DNA of 33,577 bases from Synechococcus sp. AG-679-C18 (GCA_003210755.1 QCUL01000028.1:1-33577); one strand, 5' to 3'; shown: positions 17,810 to 28,728, counted from the first letter of the stretch. Numbers and translations are program-made. Notes: generated by a model not told the origin, from the letters alone.

Positions 17810-18079
17810 TGTCGTTTCTTGAAGTTTCTGAACGTCTATGATCCAAACTCTGGTCTGACTGATGTGATCCTTTACTTTTAGTACGATCGAATATTTTTGT
17901 TTTATAATTATCTCAATGATTTTGGGCTTTGTAATGTTGTCTTGCCTGTTAAGGATTTAGCCTGCGAATCGTTATTGCAATTCAGAGCAAATCTAACTTG
18001 AATTTATTGAAGATGGTTTATAGTTGTTAAAGCTCTAATATTTGTATTGGTATAACTTGTAACACTTTACTGGCTCCTT

Positions 18080-18109
18080 TTGGTTGACTATTCCAATAGT
18101 CGCTATGAT
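18080..18109 (+). promoter_or_regulatory. promoter with an operator-like dyad in its spacer
   Basis: TTGGTT (18080-18085) and TATGAT (18104-18109) are spaced by 18 nt. Inside that spacer, GACTATT (18086-18092) and AATAGTC (18095-18101) form a perfect 7-bp inverted repeat around CC. A dyad between -35 and -10 is a classic repressor or MerR-type activator position. The start would be near 18116, 25 nt before the small frame. Confidence 0.45.
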
Positions 18110-18140
18110 GATCAAAATTCTATTTATGAAAACAACTTAA

Positions 18141-18239
18141 ATGAATCCTAGGATTAGAATGAGACTTCTTGCGCAAGGTGGAATGTTGCTCACGTTCGTT
18201 TTTATCAATGTGATTGCCTTTTGCATGCGATCGTTTTAG
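18141..18239 (+). CDS. possible 32-residue single-helix membrane peptide
   Basis: An ATG frame encoding a basic start (MNPRIRMRLLAQGG) and one hydrophobic helix (MLLTFVFINVIAFCM), ending MRSF. The positive-inside pattern is that of a small membrane peptide. A promoter-like site lies at the right distance upstream. No clear Shine-Dalgarno is visible, which is common in cyanobacteria. It is too short for statistical certainty and belongs to no family I recognise. Confidence 0.4.
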   Translation: MNPRIRMRLLAQGGMLLTFVFINVIAFCMRSF

Positions 18240-18356
18240 AATTATTTTTAGCGTGTAAATGATAGAATCGCTCCTAGACAATACTTTCTAATGACTTGTA
18301 ATTGCGTAATGAATTAGATTGGATGTGATTGTTGGATCATATTTTTTGGCGTCGCA

Positions 18357-18704
18357 TCAATGCTCTGGTGCATTTTTGAAGCTTTGATCTTGAAGTTGCC
18401 GAGGATTATTGAAACGAGTTGCTACTGCATATCGAGTTAGCCATCGGTTCACCCGAAGGCGTTGCACTGGCGGCACTTCCTCTAGTAATTGTGAAAGTTC
18501 AATCGCCCCAAGCCTTCTAAGTTCCCGTACATCTACATGCCAAAGCGATTCGGCCTCGCGAATCAAGCGAGCCCAAGTTCGCACCTGTTGCCATCGCCTC
18601 AAGCGACGTCTTAGGGGATCCAGGGTCTGGAGTTGGCAATGACTGAGAGGTCTTTGCACGTTGGGCCGCAGATAGAGAACAACCTTGTTTGCAGCTTGAT
18701 GCAT
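18357..18704 (-). CDS. hypothetical basic protein, 115 residues
   Basis: An Arg-rich, helical protein (LDPLRRRLRRWQQVRTWARLI, then DVRELRRLGAIELSQLL and RLRVNRWLTRYAVATRF). No domain is recognised; the many Arg and amphipathic helices could suit nucleic-acid or protein binding. It lies 67 nt downstream of the exonuclease gene on the same strand and may be co-transcribed. No signal peptide or membrane helix. Confidence 0.55.
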   Translation of the reverse strand: MHQAANKVVLYLRPNVQRPLSHCQLQTLDPLRRRLRRWQQVRTWARLIREAESLWHVDVRELRRLGAIELSQLLEEVPPVQRLRVNRWLTRYAVATRFNNPRQLQDQSFKNAPEH

Positions 18705-18771
18705 TGAACTTATTCAGCCAAAAATCCCCTATGTGGCTTCGGATTGCTGAAACATTTGGAGGTGGTTCTCT

Positions 18772-19566
18772 TCAAGATTCTTTTTGCGTAATCACTGGAA
18801 AGGGAAGCGTTTCGGCTTCGCGAGCGCTGAGCCGCCTTGTCCAGGCTCCTTTGATTGGATCATTCCAGCGAAATCCTGCATCACGAGCCAGGTGACGATC
18901 TTCATATGACACCTGGGCAAGCATCAAGGTGCGAGGTTCCAGTCCAAGTGCGATCAACATTTCAAGTTGATCGCAACGGCGAAACACTTCTGCCAGATAA
19001 ATGCAATCGGTGAGGGCTCTATGAGCTGCCCAAACTGGAATTTCATAGGCGAGTGCCAGGTCTCTCACCGAGGGCCTTGCTCTGAGATGTTTGTTTTCAG
19101 GCCATCGCATCTCTTCCATGCTGCAAAGCCAGGGAACATCAGTTGCAGGAAGATGTCCTTGTCCAAACCATTTCTTGTCGAAGGCGGCATTGTGTGCCAC
19201 CAGAAGATCGGCACTGTTTAATAGTGATTGGAAATAATCGAGCCCCTGCCTCCAGGGCTGAGGTAAACGGGTGACCTCCGCTGGAATGTGATTGATTGCT
19301 TCTGCTGAATTGGAATCTGCTGGTAATAGGCACGACATCTGCGCGAGGATCTGCCGGCTTGGGATATCGAACAAAATGGCGCCAAGTTCAAGGCAGTGAT
19401 GCTCTTCAGGTTCAAGTCCTGATGTTTCGGTGTCGATGATCAACAGAGTTTGCGGTGCTGATTCACCGATGTCGACCTTCTCCTTCACCTCTAGAGATTG
19501 AGGCTCTTCAGCGTTCAATTCACCGAGAAGATTCAGCTGACCAGGAACAGCCTCTAACTCCATCAC
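18772..19566 (-). CDS. DEDDh 3'-5' exonuclease with C-terminal DUF5710-like domain
   Basis: An exonuclease of the DnaQ/epsilon superfamily, 264 residues. Exo I is IDTETSG (Asp45, Glu47), Exo II is VAHNAAFD (Asp130) and Exo III is AHRALTDC (His182, Asp187), so all DEDDh residues are present. After about residue 208 there is an extra module, QVSYEDRHLARDAGFRWNDP and then AWTRRL, which resembles the small DUF5710 fold seen attached to DNA-processing enzymes. The first 38 residues are a variable acidic leader. It is not a standard polymerase proofreading subunit and probably acts in repair or RNA/DNA turnover. It is transcribed away from the peroxiredoxin gene. Confidence 0.85.
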   Translation of the reverse strand: MMELEAVPGQLNLLGELNAEEPQSLEVKEKVDIGESAPQTLLIIDTETSGLEPEEHHCLELGAILFDIPSRQILAQMSCLLPADSNSAEAINHIPAEVTRLPQPWRQGLDYFQSLLNSADLLVAHNAAFDKKWFGQGHLPATDVPWLCSMEEMRWPENKHLRARPSVRDLALAYEIPVWAAHRALTDCIYLAEVFRRCDQLEMLIALGLEPRTLMLAQVSYEDRHLARDAGFRWNDPIKGAWTRRLSAREAETLPFPVITQKES

Positions 19567-19647
19567 TTCAGTTCGCTCGCTCTTGAAAGCATTCTCCCGT
19601 GTTGTCTCAGGTGTTGCCTAGGGTGCCGCCACTTCTTGGTTACTTCC

Positions 19648-20106
19648 ATGCCTCTCACGATTGGAGACCAGGCACCAGAGATTGCGCTCGAAGATCAAGA
19701 CGGAGTCCTTCGCCGCCGTGACGAGCTTCAAGGCAAGGTTTTAGTGCTGTTTTTCTATCCCAAAGACGACACCCCTGGATGCACTGCCGAAGCTTGTGCA
19801 TTCCGAGATACACACTCCAGTCTTGAGGCACTTGGTGCCGTGGTGTGGGGTGTCAGTAGCGACGATGCCGTAAGCCATCGCAAATTCGCCCAGCGTCATC
19901 AGCTCCCATTTCCTCTCTTAATTGATCAGGGTCAAAGACTCCGTAATCGTTTTGGAGTGCCAAAAGTCCTTGGGCTGCTTCCAGGTCGAGTCACCTACGT
20001 GATCGATGCCGAAGGAACCATTCGCCACACGTTCAGTAACTTGCTGGATGGTCCGGCGCATGTGCGCGAGGCCGAACGCATCGTGAAGGAGTTATCAAAA
20101 GAATGA
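19648..20106 (+). CDS. bcp: thioredoxin-dependent peroxiredoxin, BCP/PrxQ type
   Basis: Reduces hydrogen peroxide and organic peroxides. It starts MPLTIGDQAPEIALEDQDG (19648); a longer frame begins at a TTG and is unlikely. The product has 152 residues. Peroxidatic Cys45 lies in DDTPGCTAEAC with resolving Cys50 five residues on, the atypical 2-Cys PrxQ pattern. It overlaps the DUF1350 gene by 4 nt. Confidence 0.93.
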   Translation: MPLTIGDQAPEIALEDQDGVLRRRDELQGKVLVLFFYPKDDTPGCTAEACAFRDTHSSLEALGAVVWGVSSDDAVSHRKFAQRHQLPFPLLIDQGQRLRNRFGVPKVLGLLPGRVTYVIDAEGTIRHTFSNLLDGPAHVREAERIVKELSKE

Positions 20107-20846
20107 GCCGCTGGCAGCGACAACAGGGGTGCTGGTGCCTATGGCCAGCTTCAGCACAAGGGTTGGTTGAATTTATTGGTGGGAGTTACCTAGCTACGAA
20201 CCCTCAAATCAGTTATCGGCGCATGCTTGAAGGGTTGGCTGCACGTCAGCTCGCAGTCCATGCTTGGAGTTATGTTCCCGGTTTCGACCATCAGCTTCAA
20301 GCGCGGGAAGGCTGGCAAGCGCTGCGGGCTTGTAGATCTGCACTCAATAAACGCTTGGGGAAAGAATTGATGCCAGTCCGCGTCGGCCACAGCTTGGGCT
20401 GCAAATTGCACCTACTCGCACCGGATGGTGGGCGCAATAGCCTCGCTTTCGCTGCCCTTAGTTTTAACAATTTCACTGCTGAGCGATCGATACCCCTGCT
20501 TGGTTCATTGGCGCCGAGCCTTGGTGTGGTCACTGAATTCAGTCCTGGACCGCAGGAAACGCTTCGCCTGATCGAGCGTTATTACCTGCAGGCTCAAAAT
20601 TTGGTGATCCGTTTCGGTACAGACCAGCTTGATCAAAGCCAGGACTTAATCGAGGCTTTAAGCAAGCGTTCGCAGGACCGCAGTCAGTTTGTGCAAATGA
20701 AAGGAGATCACCTCACGCCTGCGAGTGCAGGACTTCGCCAGGGATTGCTTGGAAGTTGGGCTGATGATCCCTCAAGAGCAAAAGTGATCAGGGAACTGAT
20801 TCAAACCATTGGGAATTTAGGACTTGGTATTGAAAGTCGGCGATGA
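20103..20846 (+). CDS. DUF1350-family alpha/beta-hydrolase-like protein
   Basis: A 247-residue cyanobacterial/plant-type DUF1350 protein. The nucleophile elbow is VGHSLGCKLH, with Ser97. Possible triad partners are Asp174 (FGTDQLD) and His203 (KGDHLTP). These look like a working hydrolase triad, but no substrate is known. Its ATG lies in an ATGA overlap with bcp, so the two are probably translated together. Confidence 0.8.
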   Translation: MSRWQRQQGCWCLWPASAQGLVEFIGGSYLATNPQISYRRMLEGLAARQLAVHAWSYVPGFDHQLQAREGWQALRACRSALNKRLGKELMPVRVGHSLGCKLHLLAPDGGRNSLAFAALSFNNFTAERSIPLLGSLAPSLGVVTEFSPGPQETLRLIERYYLQAQNLVIRFGTDQLDQSQDLIEALSKRSQDRSQFVQMKGDHLTPASAGLRQGLLGSWADDPSRAKVIRELIQTIGNLGLGIESRR

Positions 20847-20862
20847 TTGAAAAAGATTTTTA

Positions 20863-21354
20863 TTGATACTGGTGATCGACAACACACAAAGGGTTCTATT
20901 GCAGATTGCTCGGTGCATTGCACTGAGTGACGGCTCGATTTCCGCAGAGGAAGAGCGTTTGCTCAAAGAATTACCTGAGCGCTTGTTTATTGATGAAGGT
21001 GCTGCTGCCGATGTCGTTGAACGGTCTGTCAAGCAGCAAAGTTTGACGGAGCTTGCAAAGTCGCTCACGAATCACAATGACCAATGCGCGGCAGCCAGAG
21101 TGGCCTGCTTGATTGCTGGTGTTTCGCGTAATCCTGGCGACGAAACTGATATCAATTCAAAAGAACGACATGCTTATCGCGAATTAATAGAAGCGCTTCA
21201 ACTCTCAGAGGACGACTTAAATGAAATTCAATGGGCCGCAAAAGAAGAGCTTCAGCAGAAACGATCGATTCTCAATGTCATTTTGGATGCGATCTATGGA
21301 AAAGATGGATGGCCCGATCAAGCTCTGCTCCCCCCCGATTTCCCAATGATTTGA
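20863..21354 (+). CDS. TerB-like small acidic protein
   Basis: An all-helical protein of about 163 residues. IARCIALSDGSISAEEERLLKELPERLF matches the TerB/DjlA N-terminal pattern, in which an acidic pair in the loop may bind a metal ion. It ends with a lineage-like tail after about residue 140. No ATG start exists; TTG 20863 and GTG 20872 are the options, and a stop at 20848 rules out an earlier one. It lies 17 nt after the DUF1350 gene on the same strand. Role unknown; tellurite resistance should not be inferred. Confidence 0.65.
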   Translation: MILVIDNTQRVLLQIARCIALSDGSISAEEERLLKELPERLFIDEGAAADVVERSVKQQSLTELAKSLTNHNDQCAAARVACLIAGVSRNPGDETDINSKERHAYRELIEALQLSEDDLNEIQWAAKEELQQKRSILNVILDAIYGKDGWPDQALLPPDFPMI

Positions 21355-21411
21355 ATCTCATCTCAACGGTGCAGGAGTAACAGAAGCTGCCCCTGCATTG
21401 TTTTGTTTGAG

Positions 21412-23382
<1,971 letters not shown>

Positions 23383-23473
23383 CGCCTGCAGCCCAAATGC
23401 ACTGACAGCACAACACTATCGACGGTTTCATCATCCGGACGAGTCACGTTGTCAGAATCCACAGAAGAGTGAC

Positions 23474-24172
23474 ATGGTCAAGATGCCAAAGGCAGGATCT
23501 TTGTCAGCGCCAAAAGCTTGCCTCTTTGACCTGGATGGCTTGCTGCTTGATACTGAGCCCTTGCAGGCTGAAGCGTGGCAGGCAGCGGCACAATGCTTCA
23601 ACGGATCCTTAACGCGACGCCAACTTCAACAGCTCAAGGGCCGTCGCCGCGATGACAACGCCGACTTGGTTTGTTCTTGGTTGCAGCAGCCAGTAACAGC
23701 AAAGGAATTACTCAGTGCGAGGCAGCCCATTGCTAAACGCTTAGTTGCTACAGCTCTAGCGATGCCCGGTGCTGAAAATCTCATCAGATTTTGCAGTACT
23801 CAGCAACTACCCATGGTGTTGGTCACCAGCAGTGACGAAGTTTCGTTCCAGCACAAAGCGTCTGGCCATCCTTGGTTGAATTTGATTGAAACCAGAGTTC
23901 TTGGAGACGATTCTGAACTTCGTACGGGCAAACCAGCTCCAGATCCGTTTCTGTTGGCATGCGAGAAGTTGCGAGTTCCCTCAGATGAATGCTGGGCTTT
24001 TGAAGATTCTCGGGCTGGATGTCAGTCGGCTTTGGAAGCTGGCTGCTGGGTATGGCATCTTGTCACTGAGGCCAATCAAGCCGATCTCTTTCAACACTCA
24101 CGTCTGGCCACTATTTCAAGTTTGAGCGAGGGAGAGGAATACTTGAGACAAAGCCTCAATACAATCGGCTGA
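23474..24172 (+). CDS. HAD-superfamily phosphatase, phosphoglycolate/beta-phosphoglucomutase-like
   Basis: A 233-residue HAD hydrolase of subfamily I (helical cap). Motif I is FDLDGLLLDTE with nucleophile Asp19 and acid Asp21, motif II is VTSSDE, motif III is a Lys in TGKPAPDPF, and motif IV is FEDSRAGCQSA. Substrate unknown; sugar phosphates and phosphoglycolate are common. The longer frame from 23363 overlaps acs and is rejected. Met4 (23483) is an equally possible start. The 3' end overlaps the convergent polyprenyl synthase gene by 17 nt. Confidence 0.88.
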   Translation: MVKMPKAGSLSAPKACLFDLDGLLLDTEPLQAEAWQAAAQCFNGSLTRRQLQQLKGRRRDDNADLVCSWLQQPVTAKELLSARQPIAKRLVATALAMPGAENLIRFCSTQQLPMVLVTSSDEVSFQHKASGHPWLNLIETRVLGDDSELRTGKPAPDPFLLACEKLRVPSDECWAFEDSRAGCQSALEAGCWVWHLVTEANQADLFQHSRLATISSLSEGEEYLRQSLNTIG

Positions 24173-25127
24173 GTACGAAGTCAGGAAGTTCCAAGAGTGC
24201 GCTTCGAGAAGGAGAGTCAGGCAACCAGTTCAAGGATTCCCGTGCTTCGCGGGCAAACGTTTTTGCTAATTCGCGTGTGCGGGGAATCGCTTCAGACTCA
24301 CGCACCAAAGCCAAGGCTTCTTCAAGATCTCCATCTTCACTGAATTCTCGTTCAATCAAACCAGAGAGAGAGGGTCTTTCTTCAAGGGCATAAAGAGCGG
24401 GAGCAGTGAGATAGCCGCTTGAAAGATCACTGGCTGCTGGTTTTCCAAGCTGTTGATCGTTTCCAGTGAAATCGAGGATGTCGTCCACGACTTGAAAGGC
24501 AAGACCAAGCTGCCGGCCGTAGTGATAAAGCGACTCAAGCTGAGGCTCCTTTAAACCGCTGAGAACGCCAGCCGCTTTGCAGCTATTGGCAATTAATGAG
24601 GCTGTTTTGCAGTAACTCTTTTCAAAATAGGTTTCGAATGTTTGCCCTGTATCGAAACGAAATAAACCCTGCTTCACTTCTCCGTCTGCAAGATCCATGA
24701 TCACGCGGCTCAGCAACTTGACAACATCCAAATTGTCTAAATTGGCGAGATGCCAGCTCGCTTGGGCAAATAGGAAATCACCTGCGAGAACAGCAACCCT
24801 GTAATCAAATCGACTGTGAACAGTTTCCACTCCTCGTCTGGTTGATGCATCGTCAACGACATCATCATGAACAAGAGAGGCGGTATGAATCATCTCAGTG
24901 ATTTCCGCCAAACGTCGATGGCGTGAGCTCAGCTCACCATCCTCTGAAAGTGCTCTAGAGATTAATAAAACGATTCCTGGTCGAAGGCGCTTGCCGCCTG
25001 CACTGAAAAGATGTTCAGCAGCGGCCTGAAGAATCGGATGACCGGCTCCTATCAGACTGCGAAGGTCGCCGAGCAGGATCTCAAGATCCGCCTCAACCGG
25101 CTGCAGCAACTCGGTGACGGTGGCCAT
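24156..25127 (-). CDS. sds: long-chain polyprenyl diphosphate synthase (solanesyl type)
   Basis: Trans-prenyl chain elongation enzyme that probably makes the C45 side chain of plastoquinone. It has 323 residues from the ATG at 25127; a longer frame overlaps murI and is rejected. The first Asp-rich motif is LVHDDVVDDASTRR (Asp88, 89, 92) and the second is FQVVDDILDFTG (Asp215, 216, 219). The small residues before the first motif (Thr/Ala/Ser) fit long-chain products, but the exact length cannot be read. It starts 40 nt after murI and is probably co-transcribed with it. Confidence 0.9.
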   Translation of the reverse strand: MATVTELLQPVEADLEILLGDLRSLIGAGHPILQAAAEHLFSAGGKRLRPGIVLLISRALSEDGELSSRHRRLAEITEMIHTASLVHDDVVDDASTRRGVETVHSRFDYRVAVLAGDFLFAQASWHLANLDNLDVVKLLSRVIMDLADGEVKQGLFRFDTGQTFETYFEKSYCKTASLIANSCKAAGVLSGLKEPQLESLYHYGRQLGLAFQVVDDILDFTGNDQQLGKPAASDLSSGYLTAPALYALEERPSLSGLIEREFSEDGDLEEALALVRESEAIPRTRELAKTFAREARESLNWLPDSPSRSALLELPDFVLSRLY

Positions 25128-25167
25128 GAATCCTCTCTGTGACCAGATCCTAGGAAACACAGGCCTA

Positions 25168-25956
25168 CTACTGCAGTTCCACGAGATCGACACGTGGCCT
25201 CTGTCCGAGCCAGGCAGTGGCTCGCTCAGCAAACCCATCGGGGTCTTCCGTCACGAATAAACGTGTAGCTGCCAACGACACCGGTTGATTGAGGCCCCCT
25301 GCCAAAGGTTGACCGAGTAAGGCATCCAATTGAGCCGCCACAGCCACAGCTGGGTCAATGAGACGCATATGAGCGGGTAACAAGTTTGCAAAAAGTGGCA
25401 CCAAGAGCGGGTAATGCGAGCAGCCCAACACCACTGAATCCACAGATGCTTCCAACAACGGCTGCAGATAACGAATGGCAGCTTTGCGAAGCTTGTTGGA
25501 GCCGAGATCTCCCGCTTCGATGAGTGGAACAAAGTCTGGACAGGCCTGCTGAACCACTAGCGTTCCTGGATGTAAGGCTTCGATGCTTTCCCTGTAGGCG
25601 CCGGACGCCACTGTTGCCGGAGTTGCGAGAACACCAACCCTGGACTCCCTAACCAGGGCAGCAGCGGCACCGATGAGGCCAACGACAGGAACACCTGCTT
25701 GTCCTTCGGTGACGTCTCTGGCAAGAGCGTTCGTGGTGTTGCAAGCCATCACAACCGTGGAGACCTGCTGAGTTCGTAACCAGGCCACGACCTCTGCTGC
25801 AATCGAACGAATTTCAGAGGGAGAACGGCTTCCGTAGGGGACACGCGCGGTATCTCCTAAGTAGGTCACTGATACTTCCCCGTGACGCTCCAGCACTCTG
25901 CGCAGGACCGTCAGCCCGCCAATGCCGCTGTCGAATAATCCGAGACGAATAGTCAA
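25168..25956 (-). CDS. murI: glutamate racemase
   Basis: Makes D-glutamate for peptidoglycan. The 262 residues contain the catalytic cysteines Cys72 (VMACNTTNAL) and Cys179 (VLGCSHYPLL), with GLFDSGIGGLTVLR at the N-terminus. It overlaps the upstream amidase gene by 4 nt (25953-25956) and precedes the polyprenyl synthase. The combination links cell-wall synthesis and isoprenoid supply. Confidence 0.96.
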   Translation of the reverse strand: MTIRLGLFDSGIGGLTVLRRVLERHGEVSVTYLGDTARVPYGSRSPSEIRSIAAEVVAWLRTQQVSTVVMACNTTNALARDVTEGQAGVPVVGLIGAAAALVRESRVGVLATPATVASGAYRESIEALHPGTLVVQQACPDFVPLIEAGDLGSNKLRKAAIRYLQPLLEASVDSVVLGCSHYPLLVPLFANLLPAHMRLIDPAVAVAAQLDALLGQPLAGGLNQPVSLAATRLFVTEDPDGFAERATAWLGQRPRVDLVELQ

Positions 25957-27047
25957 CGCACCCCTTTCAGATAGTCAAGAATGCCGGTGGCAATCGCCAG
26001 AGCAAGTCTCCGCCTGTGAGAGGACGTAGCCAGACGGGGTGAATCAAGATTGCCGGTAACAAAGCCCATCTCTACAAGCGCAGCGGGCATTGTGGTGCGC
26101 CTGATCACAAAGAATCGCCCTCGTTTAACGCCTCGATTTGGGCTTCCTGGCGAAACATTCAGCATTTGCTGCTGGAGATGAGCGGCTAAACGTGCGGAGC
26201 GACGATCGGCATAGAAAAAGGTCTCAATGCCATTCACATCTGGTCTGGACATGCTGATTGCGTTGGCATGAATGCTTACGAATGCACTGGCTCCAGCCCG
26301 ATTTGCGATTGCAACGCGGGGTGGAAGATCCACATCCACTTCAGCGGTGCGGGTCATGATCACCTGGACACCTTTGGCTTCGAGCAACTGAGCCACTTGA
26401 AGTGAAATATCAAGAACGATCTCACTCTCACGAACGCCTCTGATGCCAACAGCACCAGGATCAGGGCCCCCATGGCCTGGATCAATGACGACGCGATATT
26501 TTCCCCTCGTCACATTGGGTAATCCCGACGCATTGACTGGCGTGCGGCTGGGTTGAATCCTGACTCCACCTGCCCAGGAACCGGAGGTAGCGCGGATCAA
26601 GCTCCCTTCGCCAATCGCTCGCAATCCAGCGGTTGGAAGTCCCTTAAAGCTGAGCTTCCACCGATTTGTCGCGGTACCGACCAATTTCAGTTGGCCTGGA
26701 TCGAGATTCACCCCTGGCTGAAATTCAACGACCAATCGAGTGGACCCTGTGCTGGGTTTTCCAAGACGGATTTCTCGGACTGGTCCCGAACCGCGCAGGC
26801 TTCTTGGACGACTGAGCTCTCCCGGGAAATCGATCCATACCCTTGGACCTCGCTGACGATCTCCGGCTTCGAAAAATGCTTGAAGCCGAGCACCAGCGGC
26901 TGTTCGAAGCAGAAGCTCACCTGAAGCATTGAGTCTCCAAGCTGCCAGAGCGCTTGCAGCCTTTGCTGGCAAGCTGATCAGAAGCGTTGAAGCCTGCAGC
27001 GCCATTGCAAGAACAAGGGAGCTGTAGCGGAAGGGCAGCAGGGCCAT
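25953..27047 (-). CDS. amiC: N-acetylmuramoyl-L-alanine amidase with AMIN domain
   Basis: Periplasmic zinc amidase that cleaves the peptide from muramic acid in peptidoglycan, typically at cell separation. A signal peptide (1-31, ending PAKAASA) precedes an AMIN domain (about 36-135) and then the Amidase_3 catalytic domain (185-363). Zinc and catalytic residues are visible: His192 (DPGHGG), Glu207, His260 (SIHAN) and Glu326 (VEMGFV). It is 364 residues long, overlaps murI by 4 nt and starts 6 nt after the nitrilase-family gene. It is a typical cyanobacterial AmiC-type protein. Confidence 0.92.
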   Translation of the reverse strand: MALLPFRYSSLVLAMALQASTLLISLPAKAASALAAWRLNASGELLLRTAAGARLQAFFEAGDRQRGPRVWIDFPGELSRPRSLRGSGPVREIRLGKPSTGSTRLVVEFQPGVNLDPGQLKLVGTATNRWKLSFKGLPTAGLRAIGEGSLIRATSGSWAGGVRIQPSRTPVNASGLPNVTRGKYRVVIDPGHGGPDPGAVGIRGVRESEIVLDISLQVAQLLEAKGVQVIMTRTAEVDVDLPPRVAIANRAGASAFVSIHANAISMSRPDVNGIETFFYADRRSARLAAHLQQQMLNVSPGSPNRGVKRGRFFVIRRTTMPAALVEMGFVTGNLDSPRLATSSHRRRLALAIATGILDYLKGVR

Positions 27048-27052
27048 GACCT

Positions 27053-27874
27053 TCAGAACAATGCAGGTCTGCGGTGCTTGAGGCTGGGCATCTGCCCACG
27101 AATACGTTTCAAGTGGCTGGGATCAATCGGGGCTATGGCCGCTCCTGGAGAGACTCCCGCATCCGACATCACGGTTCCCCAAGGATCGACCACCATCGAA
27201 TGTCCATGGCTCTGCCTCCTTTGGTAGTGCACACCGGTCTGGGCAGGAGCCAACACGTACGCCGTGTTTTCAATCGCTCGTGACTGGAGAAGAACTTGCC
27301 AATGATCTTTACCTGTAAAGGCCGTAAAGGCAGCGGGGATCATTAACAATTCAGCTCCGGCTCCAACGAGATGTCGATACAGCTCAGGGAAGCGCAGGTC
27401 GTAGCAAATGGACAGCCCTACGCGACATAGTCCAGGCACATCAACAACTGGAGGTGAGCTGCACCCAGGGCTGAAGCTGGCTGATTCCCGGTAGGAGCTG
27501 CCGTCGGGGAGGTCGACGTCAAAGAGGTGAATCTTGTCGTAACTAGCCAGGATTTGACCATCGCGTCCTACCAGCTGTGACCGTTGAAAGTGTTGTTGTC
27601 CATCGCCAACAGGCACTGGAAACCCCCCACCCAGGATCACCACTTGATACCTGCGGGCCATCGTGACCAGAAAGCGCGAGGCCTGTTCAGACAAAGACGG
27701 CGCAATCTTTAAACGCTGAGCATCGTCTCCCATGAAGGCGAAGTTTTCTGGTAAAGCGATCAGTTCAGCTCCACGACGAGCTGATAAATCGATTTGTTCT
27801 TCGGCCGCAGCAAAATTACTGTCAGGGTCGGTTGTGCTGGTGAGTTGCAGGGCCGCAGCCAAAAAGTCACTCAC
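27053..27874 (-). CDS. carbon-nitrogen hydrolase (nitrilase superfamily)
   Basis: A 273-residue Nit-type hydrolase with the Glu-Lys-Cys triad Glu43 (LPENFAF), Lys114 (YDKIHLFDVDLP) and Cys157 (ICYDLRFPELYR). The pattern resembles the Nit1/Nit2 branch, whose members hydrolyse deaminated glutathione or omega-amides, but the substrate cannot be assigned. It lies between comB (48 nt away) and the amidase (6 nt away) on the same strand. Confidence 0.88.
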   Translation of the reverse strand: MSDFLAAALQLTSTTDPDSNFAAAEEQIDLSARRGAELIALPENFAFMGDDAQRLKIAPSLSEQASRFLVTMARRYQVVILGGGFPVPVGDGQQHFQRSQLVGRDGQILASYDKIHLFDVDLPDGSSYRESASFSPGCSSPPVVDVPGLCRVGLSICYDLRFPELYRHLVGAGAELLMIPAAFTAFTGKDHWQVLLQSRAIENTAYVLAPAQTGVHYQRRQSHGHSMVVDPWGTVMSDAGVSPGAAIAPIDPSHLKRIRGQMPSLKHRRPALF

Positions 27875-27922
27875 GTGCGTTTTATCTAGTTGGCAAATGG
27901 TATTGGCCCCACAGACCTGCGG

Positions 27923-28669
27923 CTAGCAAGATGTCGCACGGAGAACGCCGGGTTCAACTTGCATCGGCACCACCGAAAGCTTGTCGAGCTCAGCGCAGCA
28001 TTGAAAGTCAGCGTCGTGATCACCCAGTCCAATCAATCTCTGACCGTGAGAGGCGATTCGTAAACAGGCTTCAGGATTGCCCTTCCATTGCGACCATAAA
28101 GCGAGAGCTGCCTGCATTTCATCATTGGCAATGGTGGCTCCAGAGGCGACTAGAGATTCAGCCAGGGCACCTGCGGCTAAGGAATCTTCCAGGGAATAGG
28201 TGCCCTCCCAACCGCTGCCAACCATCCACACGTGTTGGGGTTGATCTTGAATGAGTCGTTGTGCCACCGCCAAACGGTTGGGCAACGCCATTGTGAGCAC
28301 GCACGACACCTCTCGAACCTTGTGCAGAGAGCGAGTGCCATTGGTGGTGCTCATCAACAATCTTTTCCCTTGCACGGTCTCAGGAAGCACTGAGACGGGG
28401 GAGTTACCCAGATCAAATCCGTTGAGCTTGCTCCCACCGCGTTCACCAACCAACAACCGTTTTTCGTCTGGCCAGGATCTGGCCTCGGCGCGAAGTTCGT
28501 CGAGATCAGCAAAGGCTTGAACAGCCTCAGCACCATTGTGTAACGCCCAGGCGATGGTGGTTGTGGCACGAAGCACGTCGATGACAACTGCAGCGTCTGG
28601 ACCGTTTGGCCCATTGATGCCTTCTGGCACCTCAGCAGCCACGTGGAAATAGGACACCTTCATGGCCAC
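27923..28669 (-). CDS. comB: ComB-family 2-phosphosulfolactate phosphatase homologue
   Basis: A 248-residue protein of the ComB family; the characterised member removes phosphate from 2-phosphosulfolactate in coenzyme M synthesis in methanogens. The family start [18 protein letters not shown] and [16 protein letters not shown] and [17 protein letters not shown] segments are clear. Cyanobacteria do not make coenzyme M, so its role here is probably in sulfolactate metabolism or is unassigned. It is transcribed divergently from the UbiD-family gene. The initial MAM leaves a two-residue choice of start. Confidence 0.85.
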   Translation of the reverse strand: MAMKVSYFHVAAEVPEGINGPNGPDAAVVIDVLRATTTIAWALHNGAEAVQAFADLDELRAEARSWPDEKRLLVGERGGSKLNGFDLGNSPVSVLPETVQGKRLLMSTTNGTRSLHKVREVSCVLTMALPNRLAVAQRLIQDQPQHVWMVGSGWEGTYSLEDSLAAGALAESLVASGATIANDEMQAALALWSQWKGNPEACLRIASHGQRLIGLGDHDADFQCCAELDKLSVVPMQVEPGVLRATSC

Positions 28670-28728
28670 GATCTCGATCAGCGTGCGTCACAGTAACCAG
28701 ATTGCTACCTGCGACACCCGTTATCTCC

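Larger units (their letters stand above)
17810..18356. other. AT-rich gap with one likely small-protein gene
   Basis: About 550 bases, visibly richer in A and T than the flanking genes. The only things seen are the promoter-like site at 18080-18109 and the 32-codon frame at 18141-18239. No terminator with a clear T-run, repeat of the tRNA end, or integrase was found. Confidence 0.6.
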
